Both the position numbers and the translations under genes were made by a program. Positions 17,642 to 26,561 of a stretch of 64,000 bases of DNA are shown piece after piece. Every line of letters begins with the position of its first letter. Positions within the stretch are counted from its first letter, which is position 1. This DNA comes from Spartobacteria bacterium UBA695 (GTDB lineage Bacteria > Verrucomicrobiota > Verrucomicrobiia > Chthoniobacterales > Chthoniobacteraceae). The notes under the pieces are model-generated. The model had not been told where the DNA came from. It did not search any database and saw only the letters and a list, made by a program, of their open reading frames with translations. The stretch covers positions 1 to 64,000 of the forward strand of contig DBMP01000001.1 in NCBI GenBank assembly GCA_002298145.1. The letters run 5' to 3'.

Positions 17642-18322
17642 ATGGCCAAACAAGTGAAGCTTGCCGCTCAGATCCGCTCCGAAGTGGGTCGCATCGCGGT
17701 GAAAAAAATCAAGGCCCAGGGATTTGTCCCGGCCGTCATCTACGCCCACAACGAAGCGCCCGTCTCCCTTAAGGTGACCGTGAGCGACATCGACACCGTC
17801 CTTGCCCACGCCGTGGGCGAGCACCTCCTTGTCGATCTCCAGCTCTCCGAGGGCAGCAACCGCCTGGCACTCATCCAGGACGTGCAGCGGCACCCCGTCA
17901 CCCAGGCAGTCCAGCATGTGGACTTCCACGGCGTCTCCGCCACCGAGACCTTCGAAAGCGCCATCCCCGTGGAAGCCGTAGGCGAAGCCACCGGCGTCAA
18001 GAACAACGGCGGCATCCTCGAACAGCTCGCCCGCACGATCACCATTTCCTGCTTACCGCAAGACCTGCCCGAAATCATCACGGTAGACGTCTCCGCGCTC
18101 GGCATTGGCGATTCCCTCCATGCCAAGGACATCAAGCTCCCGGCTGGCGTCACCATCACAGAAGCCCCTGAAACGGCCATCTTCATCGTCACCGAACCGA
18201 GCGTGGCTCCCGAACCCGAAGCCGCTCCCGCCGCTGAAGGCGCCGCAGCCGGTCCCGAAGTGATCAAGGAAAAGAAGCCCGCCGAAGAAGCCGCTCCCAA
18301 GAAGGAATCCGGCAAGAAGTAA
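17642..18322 (+). CDS. rplY: 50S ribosomal protein L25 (long, CTC/TL5 form)
   Basis: This 226-residue protein has an N-terminal 5S rRNA-binding L25 domain (about residues 1-95; GFVPAVIYAHNEAP, VQRHPVTQAVQHVDFH). The C-terminal TL5 beta domain (about 96-185) includes GVKNNGGILEQL and IGDSLHAKDIKLP. The last 40 residues form an Ala/Glu/Lys-rich disordered tail. prs-rplY-pth is a widely conserved order. The start lies 3 bases after the prs stop. Confidence 0.94.
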   Translation: MAKQVKLAAQIRSEVGRIAVKKIKAQGFVPAVIYAHNEAPVSLKVTVSDIDTVLAHAVGEHLLVDLQLSEGSNRLALIQDVQRHPVTQAVQHVDFHGVSATETFESAIPVEAVGEATGVKNNGGILEQLARTITISCLPQDLPEIITVDVSALGIGDSLHAKDIKLPAGVTITEAPETAIFIVTEPSVAPEPEAAPAAEGAAAGPEVIKEKKPAEEAAPKKESGKK

Positions 18323-18340
18323 TTGAACGCCGCGCGGCCC

Positions 18341-18889
18341 ATGTTTCGCCTAATAGTCGGGTTAGGAAACCCGGGGCGGGAATACGAGCGCACGCGGCAC
18401 AACGTGGGCTTTATGGTGCTCGACAAACTCGCCGCCCGCTCCGGCGCCAACTGGCGCACGGAGAAAGAATGGAAGGCCGAGGTAGCCGCCGCCGAAGGGG
18501 TGGTCTACTGCAAACCGTCGAGCTTCATGAACCTCAGCGGAGGACCCGTCAACGCCGTGGCCCGTTTTTATAAAACCGGCCCGGCGGAAACCCTCGTGGT
18601 TTACGACGACCTCGCCCTACCCCTGGGCAAGCTGCGCCTGCGCACCGGCGGTTCAGCCGGAGGGCATAACGGCATGGCATCCATCATTGAGCGCTTGGGC
18701 ACCCCCACGGTGCCCCGGCTGCGCATTGGCATCGGAGCCGCGGTACCCGGAGGCATGGTCGGCCACGTGCTCGGACGCTTTTCACCAGAAGAAGCGCCCG
18801 AACTGGAAGCCGCCCTCGACCGGGCCGTCAGCGCCATCGAATTTGCCCAAAATAACGGCTTGCCAGCCGCGATGAATCAATTCAACTAG
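18341..18889 (+). CDS. pth: Peptidyl-tRNA hydrolase
   Basis: This 182-residue enzyme recycles peptidyl-tRNA. The ATG at 18341 gives the canonical N-terminus FRLIVGLGNPGREYERTRHN, with the catalytic His in TRHNVG. A TTG six codons upstream, right after the rplY stop, is less likely. Also visible are KPSSFMNLSGGPV, VVYDDLALPLGKLRLR and GGHNGMASI. It lies between rplY and rpsF. Confidence 0.95.
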   Translation: MFRLIVGLGNPGREYERTRHNVGFMVLDKLAARSGANWRTEKEWKAEVAAAEGVVYCKPSSFMNLSGGPVNAVARFYKTGPAETLVVYDDLALPLGKLRLRTGGSAGGHNGMASIIERLGTPTVPRLRIGIGAAVPGGMVGHVLGRFSPEEAPELEAALDRAVSAIEFAQNNGLPAAMNQFN

Positions 18890-18900
18890 ATATCCACAAA

Positions 18901-19209
18901 ATGAACCGTTACGAAGCACTCCTCATCCTCAACGTCAAAGGCGGCGACGAAGCCGTGAAAGAAGCCGTCGAACGCATCGAAGGCGAATTCAAAAAAGAAG
19001 GCGCAGCCATCGAATCCGTCCAGAAGATGGACCGCCGCCACTTCACCTACGTCGCCCAGAAAGTCGACGCCGGTTATTTCGTGAACTTTATTTTCACCGG
19101 CACCCCGGAAGTGCTGGAAAAACTCCGCGCGAAGTTCAAACTCGACGCCGAGGTCTTCCGCCAAAACTACACCAAGCTGGCCGCCAAGAAGGTCGCCGCC
19201 GCCGCGTAA
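18901..19209 (+). CDS. rpsF: 30S ribosomal protein S6
   Basis: This 102-residue S6 begins MNRYEALLILNVKGGDEAV and contains DRRHFTYVAQKVDAGYFVNF. It has the expected length. It sits 11 bases after pth and 69 bases before ssb. The usual partner S18 gene (rpsR) is not found after ssb. Confidence 0.93.
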   Translation: MNRYEALLILNVKGGDEAVKEAVERIEGEFKKEGAAIESVQKMDRRHFTYVAQKVDAGYFVNFIFTGTPEVLEKLRAKFKLDAEVFRQNYTKLAAKKVAAAA

Positions 19210-19278
19210 GTTTCCTCCGGGGCTTCCCGTTAACCCCATCAACCCCAACCGCACCCAACTTTTCCGAGGTAAAAGCCT

Positions 19279-19812
19279 ATGGCCAGTCTGAACAAAGTCA
19301 TGCTGATCGGCAATTGCACCCGCGATCCCGAAATTCGTTATACGCCCAAGGGAACCGCCGTGACGGAGCTTGGGTTAGCCGTGAACCGCCGCTACAGCGC
19401 CGACAACGGCGAACGGCGCGAAGAAGTCACCTTTATCGACGTGACCCTGTGGGGCAAAACCGCGGAAGTCGCCGCCCAGTACCTCAAGAAAGGCCGTCCC
19501 CTGTTTGTGGAAGGGCGGCTTCGCTTGGACTCCTGGGACGATAAGCAAACCGGACAAAAGCGCAGCAAGCTCAGCGTCGTTGGGGAGAACATCGAATTCC
19601 TCGGAAGCCGTGAGAACGGTGGAGGGGAAGGCGGCGGAGGGGGCGGTTACGACCGCGAATACTCCGACGAGCCCCCGCGCCAGCAATCCCGCCCGGCCCG
19701 CCCGCCTCAGGGGCAGCAGGGAGGCGGACGCCCGCAAGGCCGTCCCGCCCAAGCGCCCAAGCCGCCGGTCGATCCCGACCTGGACGTGGAAGGCGACGAT
19801 ATCCCGTTCTAA
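19279..19812 (+). CDS. ssb: Single-stranded DNA-binding protein
   Basis: The 177-residue SSB has an N-terminal OB-fold (about residues 1-110: LNKVMLIGNCTRDPEIRYT, FIDVTLWGKTAE, KGRPLFVEGRL), a Gly/Gln/Pro-rich linker, and the acidic C-terminal tip ending DDIPF that recruits partner proteins. A GAGG ribosome-binding sequence precedes the ATG. It is followed within 7 bases by a strong terminator. Confidence 0.96.
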   Translation: MASLNKVMLIGNCTRDPEIRYTPKGTAVTELGLAVNRRYSADNGERREEVTFIDVTLWGKTAEVAAQYLKKGRPLFVEGRLRLDSWDDKQTGQKRSKLSVVGENIEFLGSRENGGGEGGGGGGYDREYSDEPPRQQSRPARPPQGQQGGGRPQGRPAQAPKPPVDPDLDVEGDDIPF

Positions 19813-19818
19813 ATTCTG

Positions 19819-19850
19819 CGCCCGGAGTTCGTTCTCCGGGCGTTTTTTTT
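19819..19850 (+). terminator. Rho-independent terminator after ssb
   Basis: CGCCCGGAG (19819-19827), loop TTCGTT and CTCCGGGCG (19834-19842) are followed by eight T residues (19843-19850). The next gene's ATG begins at 19853, only two bases beyond the T-run. Confidence 0.93.
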
Positions 19851-19852
19851 AT

Positions 19853-20413
19853 ATGTTTGTCAAATTACCGGGACCACGCCACACGGTATCGGAAGAAGGC
19901 GCAAATTTTGTGATCCGCATTCCGGCAAAGCGGAATTGGTTTATTGTCTGCTTTCTTTTGTTCTGGCTATGTGGCTGGGCAGCCGGTGAAATCGCAGTCT
20001 TCGCCAGCCTTTTTTTTCATCAAGGAAAAGCCCCTGAGCCGTTTCTCATCATCTGGCTCCTCGGTTGGACGATTGGCGGCAGTTTGGCACTATTCTTCGT
20101 ACTCTGGCAGCTCGGCGGGCGTGAAGTGATCACGATTTCGCCGGTTGCCCTCGTCCTTCAACGAGAATTATTTGGAAGGGCTCTTCCCCGGACCCGCGAT
20201 TACGACCTCGCCGCCGTGTGCAATGTCAGGCTTTCGCCCATGGCTTACAACCCCATGGATTTCCGCTCCGGGCTGGCCTTCTGGGGAATCGGCAGCGGCT
20301 GGATCGCGTTCGACTATGGGGCGGGAACCTTCCGCTTTGGCGCAGGAGTCGACGAAGCAGAAGCACGAACGATTCTTGAAGAAATCGGCAACCGACTTCC
20401 CGACTCCAATTAG
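19853..20413 (+). CDS. Two-helix membrane protein, unknown function
   Basis: This 186-residue protein has two adjacent transmembrane helices (about residues 29-53 and 64-86) and then a soluble C-terminal domain containing REVITISPVALVLQRELFG and GWIAFDYGAGTFRFG. It resembles the two-helix, beta-domain layout of PH-like or DUF membrane proteins, but no family is recognised. The ATG lies immediately after the ssb terminator, so a promoter of its own would have to lie inside ssb, or it depends on terminator readthrough. It ends 3 bases before the convergent gene at 20417. Confidence 0.6.
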   Translation: MFVKLPGPRHTVSEEGANFVIRIPAKRNWFIVCFLLFWLCGWAAGEIAVFASLFFHQGKAPEPFLIIWLLGWTIGGSLALFFVLWQLGGREVITISPVALVLQRELFGRALPRTRDYDLAAVCNVRLSPMAYNPMDFRSGLAFWGIGSGWIAFDYGAGTFRFGAGVDEAEARTILEEIGNRLPDSN

Positions 20414-20416
20414 CCT

Positions 20417-20857
20417 CTACACCCGCTCCTCCACATACTCCACCACGGCCCGTACGAGCGGCACGCAGGTTTTGTGGAGGCAATCGGCGGCTTGGTAGCT
20501 TGCTTTGTCTTCGGGGGAGTTCAGGTCCCGGCCCTCCAGCAGTTCCCGGCAGAGGCACGAGCCGTACTTCGCCTGGATGGCCTCCATCATCTCCTGCACG
20601 CGGGCGTAGGTGTACTCCGTGGCGGTCTTGTCGTCGTTCTCTCCCCGGCCCAGGCTCAGGCCGAGCGCCAAAATGCCGCCGCTGATGGCTCCACAGACGT
20701 GCCCGCCCCTGGCCATGCCGCCACCAAAGCCGGTGGCCAGCTTCAGTGCCGTTTGGGCGTCCATGCCTACTTTGTCGCACATGGAATAAAGCACCGCTTG
20801 GGCACAGTTGTAGCCGGATACGAGTTTCTCTTCTGCTAGATCGCTCCTTGATTTCAT
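20417..20857 (-). CDS. C_GCAxxG_C_C family redox protein
   Basis: This 146-residue protein matches the C_GCAxxG_C_C family: GYNCAQAVL near the N-terminus, TGFGGGMARGGHVCGAISGG in the middle, and later conserved cysteines (CLC, DCLHKTC). The family is thought to be redox-active and to bind metal or form disulfides; its substrate is unknown. It follows atpC by 9 bases on the same strand, so the two probably share a transcript. Confidence 0.8.
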   Translation of the reverse strand: MKSRSDLAEEKLVSGYNCAQAVLYSMCDKVGMDAQTALKLATGFGGGMARGGHVCGAISGGILALGLSLGRGENDDKTATEYTYARVQEMMEAIQAKYGSCLCRELLEGRDLNSPEDKASYQAADCLHKTCVPLVRAVVEYVEERV

Positions 20858-20866
20858 AAAAATGTC

Positions 20867-21286
20867 TTATCCGGTAGGCCCGGAGATCCCGAGGCCTTTG
20901 GATTTTCCGCGCGAGAGTTCGATGCGCAGCTTCGCCAGGCGGTCTTCGACCACCTCGTGCGGCTGCTTTTCCGCCAGCTCCAGCGCCGCCTCGGCCCGGC
21001 TGCACGCTTCTTCGATCTGGATGTGCTCGCTCTCCTCGGAGGCGAAAAGCGCCAGGACGGTCACCAGCTCCGGCTCCACCTCGACGTACCCGCCCATGAC
21101 CACCCAGGAAAGGGGGCCCTCGGGCGAGTGGAAGTGGATCACCCCCTCGCCCAGCGTGGCGACCAGCGGCACGTGGCCGGGGTAAATGCCGATCTGCCCC
21201 TCGGTGGTGGGAAGTTCCACGAGGGTCCCGTTGCCTTCAAAAAGACTGGCGTCGGGCGTGGCTATTCTGAGGCGTAAAAGGGACAT
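20867..21286 (-). CDS. atpC: F1F0 ATP synthase epsilon subunit, away from an atp operon
   Basis: The 139-residue protein starting MSLLRLRIATPDASLF has the epsilon N-terminal beta-sandwich (VELPTTEGQIGIYPGHVPLV, GYVEVEPELVTVLA) and a C-terminal helical hairpin rich in Ala/Glu. An in-frame ATG at 21307 preceded by GGAAGTGGG is an alternative start. Normally atpC follows atpD. Here there is no atpD upstream; the 102 bases before it lead to a divergent OsmC gene. It may be a displaced subunit of the main ATP synthase or a second copy. Confidence 0.82.
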   Translation of the reverse strand: MSLLRLRIATPDASLFEGNGTLVELPTTEGQIGIYPGHVPLVATLGEGVIHFHSPEGPLSWVVMGGYVEVEPELVTVLALFASEESEHIQIEEACSRAEAALELAEKQPHEVVEDRLAKLRIELSRGKSKGLGISGPTG

Positions 21287-21388
21287 TCGGAACCGTAAAC
21301 TGCGCATATTAAATCCCACTTCCGCGCCGGAAACGAGTAAACTTTTTCCCATTGCGCTCGCTGGGCTTCCGGGTGACGATCCCCTGGC

Positions 21389-21793
21389 ATGGTTAAAACT
21401 TCACTCGAATACCAGGGCGGCCTTCACTGTGTCGCCACCCACGGCCCCTCGGGCAAATCCATCGAAACCGACGCGCCGGTGGACAATCACGGCAAAGGGG
21501 AAGCGTTTTCCCCCACCGATCTGGTGGCCGCCGCACTGGGGGCCTGCATGGCGACGATCATGGGCATCTATGCGGAGAGCCACGGGCTCGACCTCACGGG
21601 GATGAAGATCGAGGTGAGCAAGGAGATGACCACGACCCCGCCCCGGCGCATCGCCCGGCTAACCACGGAAATCTGGCTCCCGGCGGGGATCGCTCCCAAC
21701 CCGGCGCTGGAACGGGCGGCCCACACGTGCCCGGTACACCAGAGCCTGCATCCGGAGGTCGAGAAGCCGGTCACCTTCCACTACGCGGCGTAA
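21389..21793 (+). CDS. OsmC family protein
   Basis: This 134-residue protein shows OsmC/YhfA traits: GEAFSPTDLVAAALGACMA with the first redox Cys, and HTCPVHQSL with the second. Family members are thiol peroxidases or related stress proteins acting as dimers. It is divergent from atpC. Its last 23 bases overlap, on opposite strands, the end of the AsmA-like gene. Confidence 0.87.
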   Translation: MVKTSLEYQGGLHCVATHGPSGKSIETDAPVDNHGKGEAFSPTDLVAAALGACMATIMGIYAESHGLDLTGMKIEVSKEMTTTPPRRIARLTTEIWLPAGIAPNPALERAAHTCPVHQSLHPEVEKPVTFHYAA

Positions 21794-24458
21794 AAATCCC
21801 GCGCGTGACCGCCCGCCACGGGGCCTGCCAGATTTTCCCCTGCGTGCCGGAGCCGACCGGCGCGGGCGCGGGGAGGGCGGAAGGCGAAGCGCTGGGGCTG
21901 GGCGAGGGGGCGGCGGGTGAAGACCCCGAAGTCCCCGGCGTGGCGCTTGCGCCGGAGGCCGGAGCCGGGCCTGCGGAAGGCGAGGGCGAGGCCGACGGTG
22001 ATGGCGAGGCGTTCGGGTGCGGCGGGTTGTATGGGAAAATGATTTTGGGCAACCGCCGGGGCCTCCAGGCGGGCTTGATTAGGCTACCGTCGGAGACGTA
22101 CTCCAGCAGGTGGCTGATCGGGGTGAGCACTTTCCCCGGCAGGCCTTGGGCGTTGATGCGGGCGAAGAAGTCCATCCGGTCTTCCAGGATGAAGAGCTTG
22201 CCCCGGCCCAGGATCGAGAAGCCGCGACCCTCCATGACGAGGTCCTCGGTGCTCACCACGCCGTCGCGCATCTGAAAGGTGCAGGTCCCCTTGCGGGCGA
22301 CGTTGTAGCCGGTGCCGGGCAGGACTTCGTTGAGGATGCCGGAAAAGGGGCCGAAGATGGGGATGGCAAAGACGTTGCCATCGGCGATGTAGATGTTCCC
22401 GGTGCCGTCGATGGCTCGGGCGAGGTCGTGTAGGCCGGAGAAGTTGAACGCGCCGTAGAGTTTCCCCTGCGAGGTGTCGAAGTCGAAGTAGAGCTTGGTG
22501 AGGCTCGGAAAATCGATCGCCTCGGTGTAGAGCTCGGCGGTGTAGTCGCCCGCGGTCTTGCGCAAGGAGATATCGGCCTTGCCGCGCAGGTGGCCGCCGA
22601 AGAGGAGGGCGTCGAGGTTGTCGATCTTAAGGCGGTCCCCCACGACGCTGACGACGCCGTTGATTTTCGTGGCGGAGAGGTTCTTGCCCAGGAAGGTGTA
22701 GTCCATGCCCTGCGGGCTGTCGACCTCGATGCGCAGGCGGTTGCGGTTCCAGTCGTCATGGGCGCAGCCGACCTTGCCGTTGGCCACGAGCGAGGGGGGG
22801 CGAGTCTTGAAGCGGTAGGGGGCGAGGTCGTCGGAAAGTTCGCGGTCGAAGATGCGCACAATCTCGGCGGCGTTGATCGTGGTCCGGACGTTTTTGAATT
22901 GCAGTTCGTCGGTGTTGAAGTCGTAGGCGACGGCGCCGCTGGCGTTCCCCTCGGCGCGTTCCAGCTTGATGTTGCCGATACTGAGGACGTTCCCCTTGAA
23001 GCCGACCTGAGCCGAGACGCTCTTTAAGGGGACGCCGCGCGCCTTGGTCGCGCCGAGCTGGATCTGGCCGGAGACTTCGATGGCCTGCGGGTCGCACTTG
23101 GTCCCGAAGCCCTCCATGTGGACGAGCGGCGCGGTGCGAAACTCCCATTCGGTGAGCTTTTCCCGGACCGCGCCGGGCATCAGCGGCAGGAAGACCGCGG
23201 GGTTGATCTGGCTATCCAGGTTAAAGCGGAAGTCTCCCGGGACCTGCATGGCGTTCAAGCGGAATTCGCCGTCCTTGTGCCGGATCCGGGCCCCGTGCAG
23301 GTACCACTTGAGGTTCTCCTTGGTGAAGTCGGGGCTGTTGAGGGAAAAATCGGCCTCGGCCCCTTCAAAAACGAGCGAGCGGGCGGCGAAGCGCCCCGTG
23401 GAGAAGCGCCCGTAGAGGCTCAGCGATGGGGCGTTAAGGAAGCTGCCCGAGGCGTTGATTTCCAGGACGGGCTCGCGGTAGAGGACCAGTTCGTTGACGG
23501 CGCTGGTGGGATCGACGGCGTGGATGAGCGTGGGCAGGTCGAGGGTGGAGCGGGCCTGGAGGAAGGCCTCGCCGGTGCCGATCTGGTAGCTGCCGGTGGC
23601 TTCGAGGCTCCCGGCGCGGTCGGTGATTTCGCACTGGTCGAGCCGGACGCTCCCTTCGGAAAGCGTGGCGGCGATCCGGACGGACTCGATGGCTTTCTCT
23701 CCCTGGAGGGTAAAGGCTCCGGAGGTAAAGAGGCCCTCGACAAAGAGGCTGGAGGGCTTCGCCAGGTCGCCGCTGACGTTCAAGTCGAGCGTGGGGCGGC
23801 CCCCGTTGAGGCCGAGGCGCTCAAGGCGGTCTAGGAATTCGCGCAGGCGGTCGAGCGGGTGCGAGTCGGACGGCTCCCGGTTGGGCATCTGGAGCTTCTC
23901 GGGGTTCACGAAGCGGCCGGTGAGGCCGATATTGAGGCCGCGCACCCGGGCTTCGGCCCGCTGGATATCGAGGTGATGCGGGGGAAAGAGGATGCGGGCG
24001 TTAAGGTGGGAGATGGGAAGCTGCGGCCCGCGAGGTCCGGCGGCGACGTCGAGCGGCAGGGAGACGGTGGCGTTGCGCAGCTCGATGGCGTTAAGGAACG
24101 GCTCGTGGTGGACGAGGTTGGAGTAGTTGATGTCGAGGACGACCTCGTTAATGACGGCCATGGCGCGGCCGCCCTCGCGGGAGTCGCGTATCCGCACGTC
24201 GCGCGCGACCAAGCCTTGCAGGGGGTTGAGCGTGAGGCGCGAGAAGGTGATGTGGACGCCGCGCTTGGAGAGCTCCTCGGTGAGCGTCCGGCGCCACTTG
24301 TGGGAGAAGCCCCGGTGACTCACGTACCAGAGGGCCCAAAAGACGGTCAACATTGCCGCGATCACCGCCACCCAGAAGGTGCGCGTGACGATCTTCCGCA
24401 GCAGGGCCCGGCGCTTGCCACGCGCGGGCGAAAGGGCGGGAGAGGGCGGGGTGATCAT
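21771..24458 (-). CDS. AsmA-like inner-membrane/periplasmic protein
   Basis: This 895-residue protein has one transmembrane helix near the N-terminus (about residues 30-48, VAVIAAMLTVFWALWYV). A very long beta-rich periplasmic region includes the AsmA-type opening segment GVHITFSRLTLNPLQGLVA and a C-terminal AsmA-like portion (GTGNIYIADGNVFAIPIFG, GILNEVLPG). The last 70 residues are a Pro/Ser/Ala-rich tail. AsmA-like proteins are proposed to bridge the envelope and move phospholipid. The start is ATG 24458; a GTG at 24479 is possible. The tail overlaps the end of the OsmC gene. Confidence 0.78.
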   Translation of the reverse strand: MITPPSPALSPARGKRRALLRKIVTRTFWVAVIAAMLTVFWALWYVSHRGFSHKWRRTLTEELSKRGVHITFSRLTLNPLQGLVARDVRIRDSREGGRAMAVINEVVLDINYSNLVHHEPFLNAIELRNATVSLPLDVAAGPRGPQLPISHLNARILFPPHHLDIQRAEARVRGLNIGLTGRFVNPEKLQMPNREPSDSHPLDRLREFLDRLERLGLNGGRPTLDLNVSGDLAKPSSLFVEGLFTSGAFTLQGEKAIESVRIAATLSEGSVRLDQCEITDRAGSLEATGSYQIGTGEAFLQARSTLDLPTLIHAVDPTSAVNELVLYREPVLEINASGSFLNAPSLSLYGRFSTGRFAARSLVFEGAEADFSLNSPDFTKENLKWYLHGARIRHKDGEFRLNAMQVPGDFRFNLDSQINPAVFLPLMPGAVREKLTEWEFRTAPLVHMEGFGTKCDPQAIEVSGQIQLGATKARGVPLKSVSAQVGFKGNVLSIGNIKLERAEGNASGAVAYDFNTDELQFKNVRTTINAAEIVRIFDRELSDDLAPYRFKTRPPSLVANGKVGCAHDDWNRNRLRIEVDSPQGMDYTFLGKNLSATKINGVVSVVGDRLKIDNLDALLFGGHLRGKADISLRKTAGDYTAELYTEAIDFPSLTKLYFDFDTSQGKLYGAFNFSGLHDLARAIDGTGNIYIADGNVFAIPIFGPFSGILNEVLPGTGYNVARKGTCTFQMRDGVVSTEDLVMEGRGFSILGRGKLFILEDRMDFFARINAQGLPGKVLTPISHLLEYVSDGSLIKPAWRPRRLPKIIFPYNPPHPNASPSPSASPSPSAGPAPASGASATPGTSGSSPAAPSPSPSASPSALPAPAPVGSGTQGKIWQAPWRAVTRGIFTPRSGR

Positions 24459-24501
24459 GAGGATGGAAGGCGAACGCACGATCTTAACCCATTCCGCCGC
24501 A

Positions 24502-24527
24502 AATCTCCAGATTCGGAATCGGAGATT
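24502..24527. repeat. REP-like palindrome, GAATCT type
   Basis: A nested palindrome AATCTCC-A-GATTC-G-GAATC-GGAGATT lies in the 105-base gap between the AsmA-like gene and speA. It shares its core word with the hairpin at 34585-34610. It lies downstream of the speA stop, where it may stabilise or end the mRNA. Confidence 0.55.
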
Positions 24528-24563
24528 CGCGGGGAAACCGCCGCGCGCCCGGGGCCACGGCGA

Positions 24564-26498
24564 TTACCTGCCGTAGTTGATGTGCAGGTAGGTGTAGTTC
24601 TTGAGGCTCCGCTCGTAGGCGGTGAGCAGTTTCATGCCTTCGTTGGGCTTGAGGCGGTCGCTCTTGATGGCGGCATCGACCTGTTTCTTGAACCGGCGGA
24701 TGAGGTCGGACTGGCTCCACTGGGTCATGGAGAGGACTTCGCCGATGGTGCTTCCCTCGATGGTCTCCTCGATGTAGAAGCCGTCCTCTTCGTCTTCGTC
24801 CAAGAAGACGTGGGCTTCGTTGACGCGCCCGAAGAGGTTGTGGAGGTCGCCCATGATGTCCTGGTAGGCGCCCATTAGGAAGAAGCCGATGTAGTAGGGT
24901 TCGTCGCCCTTGAGGGTGTGGACGGGGAGGGTTTCCTTGACGTCCTGGAGGTCGATGAATTTGCTCACCTTGCCGTCGGAATCGCACGTGATGTCGACCA
25001 GCGTGGCATGGCGGGTCGGCTCCTCGGCAAGGCGGTGGATCGGCATGACGGGGAAGAGCTGCCCGAGGGCCCAGTGGTCAAGCAGGCTCTGGAAGACGGA
25101 GAAGTTGCAGACGTACTGGTCGCCCAGGGCGACTTCGAGTTCCTTGACTTCGTCGGGGACGTACTCGACTTCGTCCTGCTCCTCCTGGAAGAGCTTGACG
25201 ATGCGGGCGGCGATGCGCCAGTAGGATTGCTCGACCTTGGCTTTGCTCTCCAGGTCCATCAAGCCGAAGTTGAACATCGAGAGCGTCTGCTCTTTGATTT
25301 CCTGGGCGTCGTGGAGCATTTCTGTCCGGTTGGAGGCGGTCAGATTTTTCTCGATGTCGAGGATGTCGCGAACGAGCTTGTGGTCGTCCTGGCGGGCCTT
25401 GGCGTCGTTGCCGTTGTCAAATTTCTCGATGGCTCCGAAGGCTTCGACGATCAGGACGGAGTGGTGCGCCACGAGCGCGCGGCCGCTTTCGCTGATGACG
25501 ATGGGGTGCGGGACTTCCTCGGAGTCGCACACGTCCATGATGTTGTAGATGACGTCGCGGGCGTATTCCTGGAGGGTGTAGTTGGCGGAGCTGTCAAAGG
25601 CGGTGTTCGAGCCGTCGTAATCGACGCCCAGGCCGCCGCCGACGTCGAGGTAGCCGAGGTCGTGGCCGAGCTTGGCGAGCTTGGAGTAGAAGCGGGCGGC
25701 CTCGCGCACGGCGCGCTTGATGGTGCCGATGTCGGGCACCTGGGAGCCGACGTGGAAGTGGACGAGCTTAAGGCAATGCGCCAGGCCCTCGGCGCGCAGG
25801 GTCTCGCTGGCGCGCACTAAGTCGGCGGTGGAGAGGCCGAACTTGGCGTTTTCGCCGCCGCTGGTGGCCCATTTTCCCGCTCCCTTGGACTGGAGCCGGA
25901 CGCGCAGACCGATCATCGGCTCGACGCCCATTTCCTTGGAGACTTTCAAAATCTGGAAGAGCTCCTCGAGCTTCTCAACGACCATGATGACGCGGTTGCC
26001 GAGCTTGTTGCCGAGGAGCGCGCTGCGGATGAACTGGCAATCTTTGTAGCCGTTGCAGATGACCAGGCTCTCGGGATCGCTGTTGATGGCGAGGGCGGCA
26101 AGAAGTTCCGGCTTGCTGCCCGCCTCGATGCCGAGGTGGAAGGGGCGGCCCGCGTCGAAGATCTCCTCAACGACTTCGCGGAGCTGGTTGACCTTGATGG
26201 GGAAGACGCCGCGGTAGTTGTTCTTGTAGCCGAACTCGTTGATGGCCGACTGGAAGGCGAGGTTGATCGTCTCGACCCGGTGACGCAGCAAATCCTGGAA
26301 ACGCAAAACGAGAGGAAATGTAAGGCCCCGGTCGCGCGCATCTTCGATGACCTCCATGATGTCAATGGCGGTCGCCGGATCGGTGGTGGGGAGGATCTCT
26401 ACGTTTCCGCGCTGGTTGATGGAAAAGTAACCCGTACCCCATCGGTCGATGTTGTAGAGTTCTATGGCTGAGTCGATGTTCCAATCAGGAGGAGTCAT
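24564..26498 (-). CDS. speA: Biosynthetic arginine decarboxylase
   Basis: This 644-residue PLP enzyme converts arginine to agmatine, the first step of the agmatine route to putrescine. The N-terminal segment WNIDSAIELYNIDRWG, the PLP lysine in VFPIKVNQ (about K102), the pocket GIEAGSKPEL, YLDVGGGLGVDYDG and the C-terminal FQSLLDHWALGQLFPVMPIHR are all typical of SpeA. The length is normal. The ATG at 26498 was chosen; a TTG two codons earlier is unlikely. A strong promoter sits just upstream. The gene is divergent from the DNA methyltransferase. Confidence 0.95.
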   Translation of the reverse strand: MTPPDWNIDSAIELYNIDRWGTGYFSINQRGNVEILPTTDPATAIDIMEVIEDARDRGLTFPLVLRFQDLLRHRVETINLAFQSAINEFGYKNNYRGVFPIKVNQLREVVEEIFDAGRPFHLGIEAGSKPELLAALAINSDPESLVICNGYKDCQFIRSALLGNKLGNRVIMVVEKLEELFQILKVSKEMGVEPMIGLRVRLQSKGAGKWATSGGENAKFGLSTADLVRASETLRAEGLAHCLKLVHFHVGSQVPDIGTIKRAVREAARFYSKLAKLGHDLGYLDVGGGLGVDYDGSNTAFDSSANYTLQEYARDVIYNIMDVCDSEEVPHPIVISESGRALVAHHSVLIVEAFGAIEKFDNGNDAKARQDDHKLVRDILDIEKNLTASNRTEMLHDAQEIKEQTLSMFNFGLMDLESKAKVEQSYWRIAARIVKLFQEEQDEVEYVPDEVKELEVALGDQYVCNFSVFQSLLDHWALGQLFPVMPIHRLAEEPTRHATLVDITCDSDGKVSKFIDLQDVKETLPVHTLKGDEPYYIGFFLMGAYQDIMGDLHNLFGRVNEAHVFLDEDEEDGFYIEETIEGSTIGEVLSMTQWSQSDLIRRFKKQVDAAIKSDRLKPNEGMKLLTAYERSLKNYTYLHINYGR

Positions 26499-26511
26499 GG
26501 GCAAGGTGGGA

Positions 26512-26539
26512 ATCCTAGTTTTCTCACGCCGGTTTGCAA
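26512..26539 (-). promoter_or_regulatory. Putative speA promoter
   Basis: On the minus strand TTGCAA (26534-26539), a 16-nt spacer and TAGGAT (26512-26517) end 13 nt before the ATG, leaving a predicted leader of about 6 nt without a Shine-Dalgarno sequence. Confidence 0.55.
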
Positions 26540-26561
26540 TGGGTTTTGCATCCTCGTCACA

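Noticed and set aside
20867..21352. Start at 21352 for atpC
   Set aside because: It would add 22 residues before the conserved epsilon N-terminus; 21286 or 21307 fits better.
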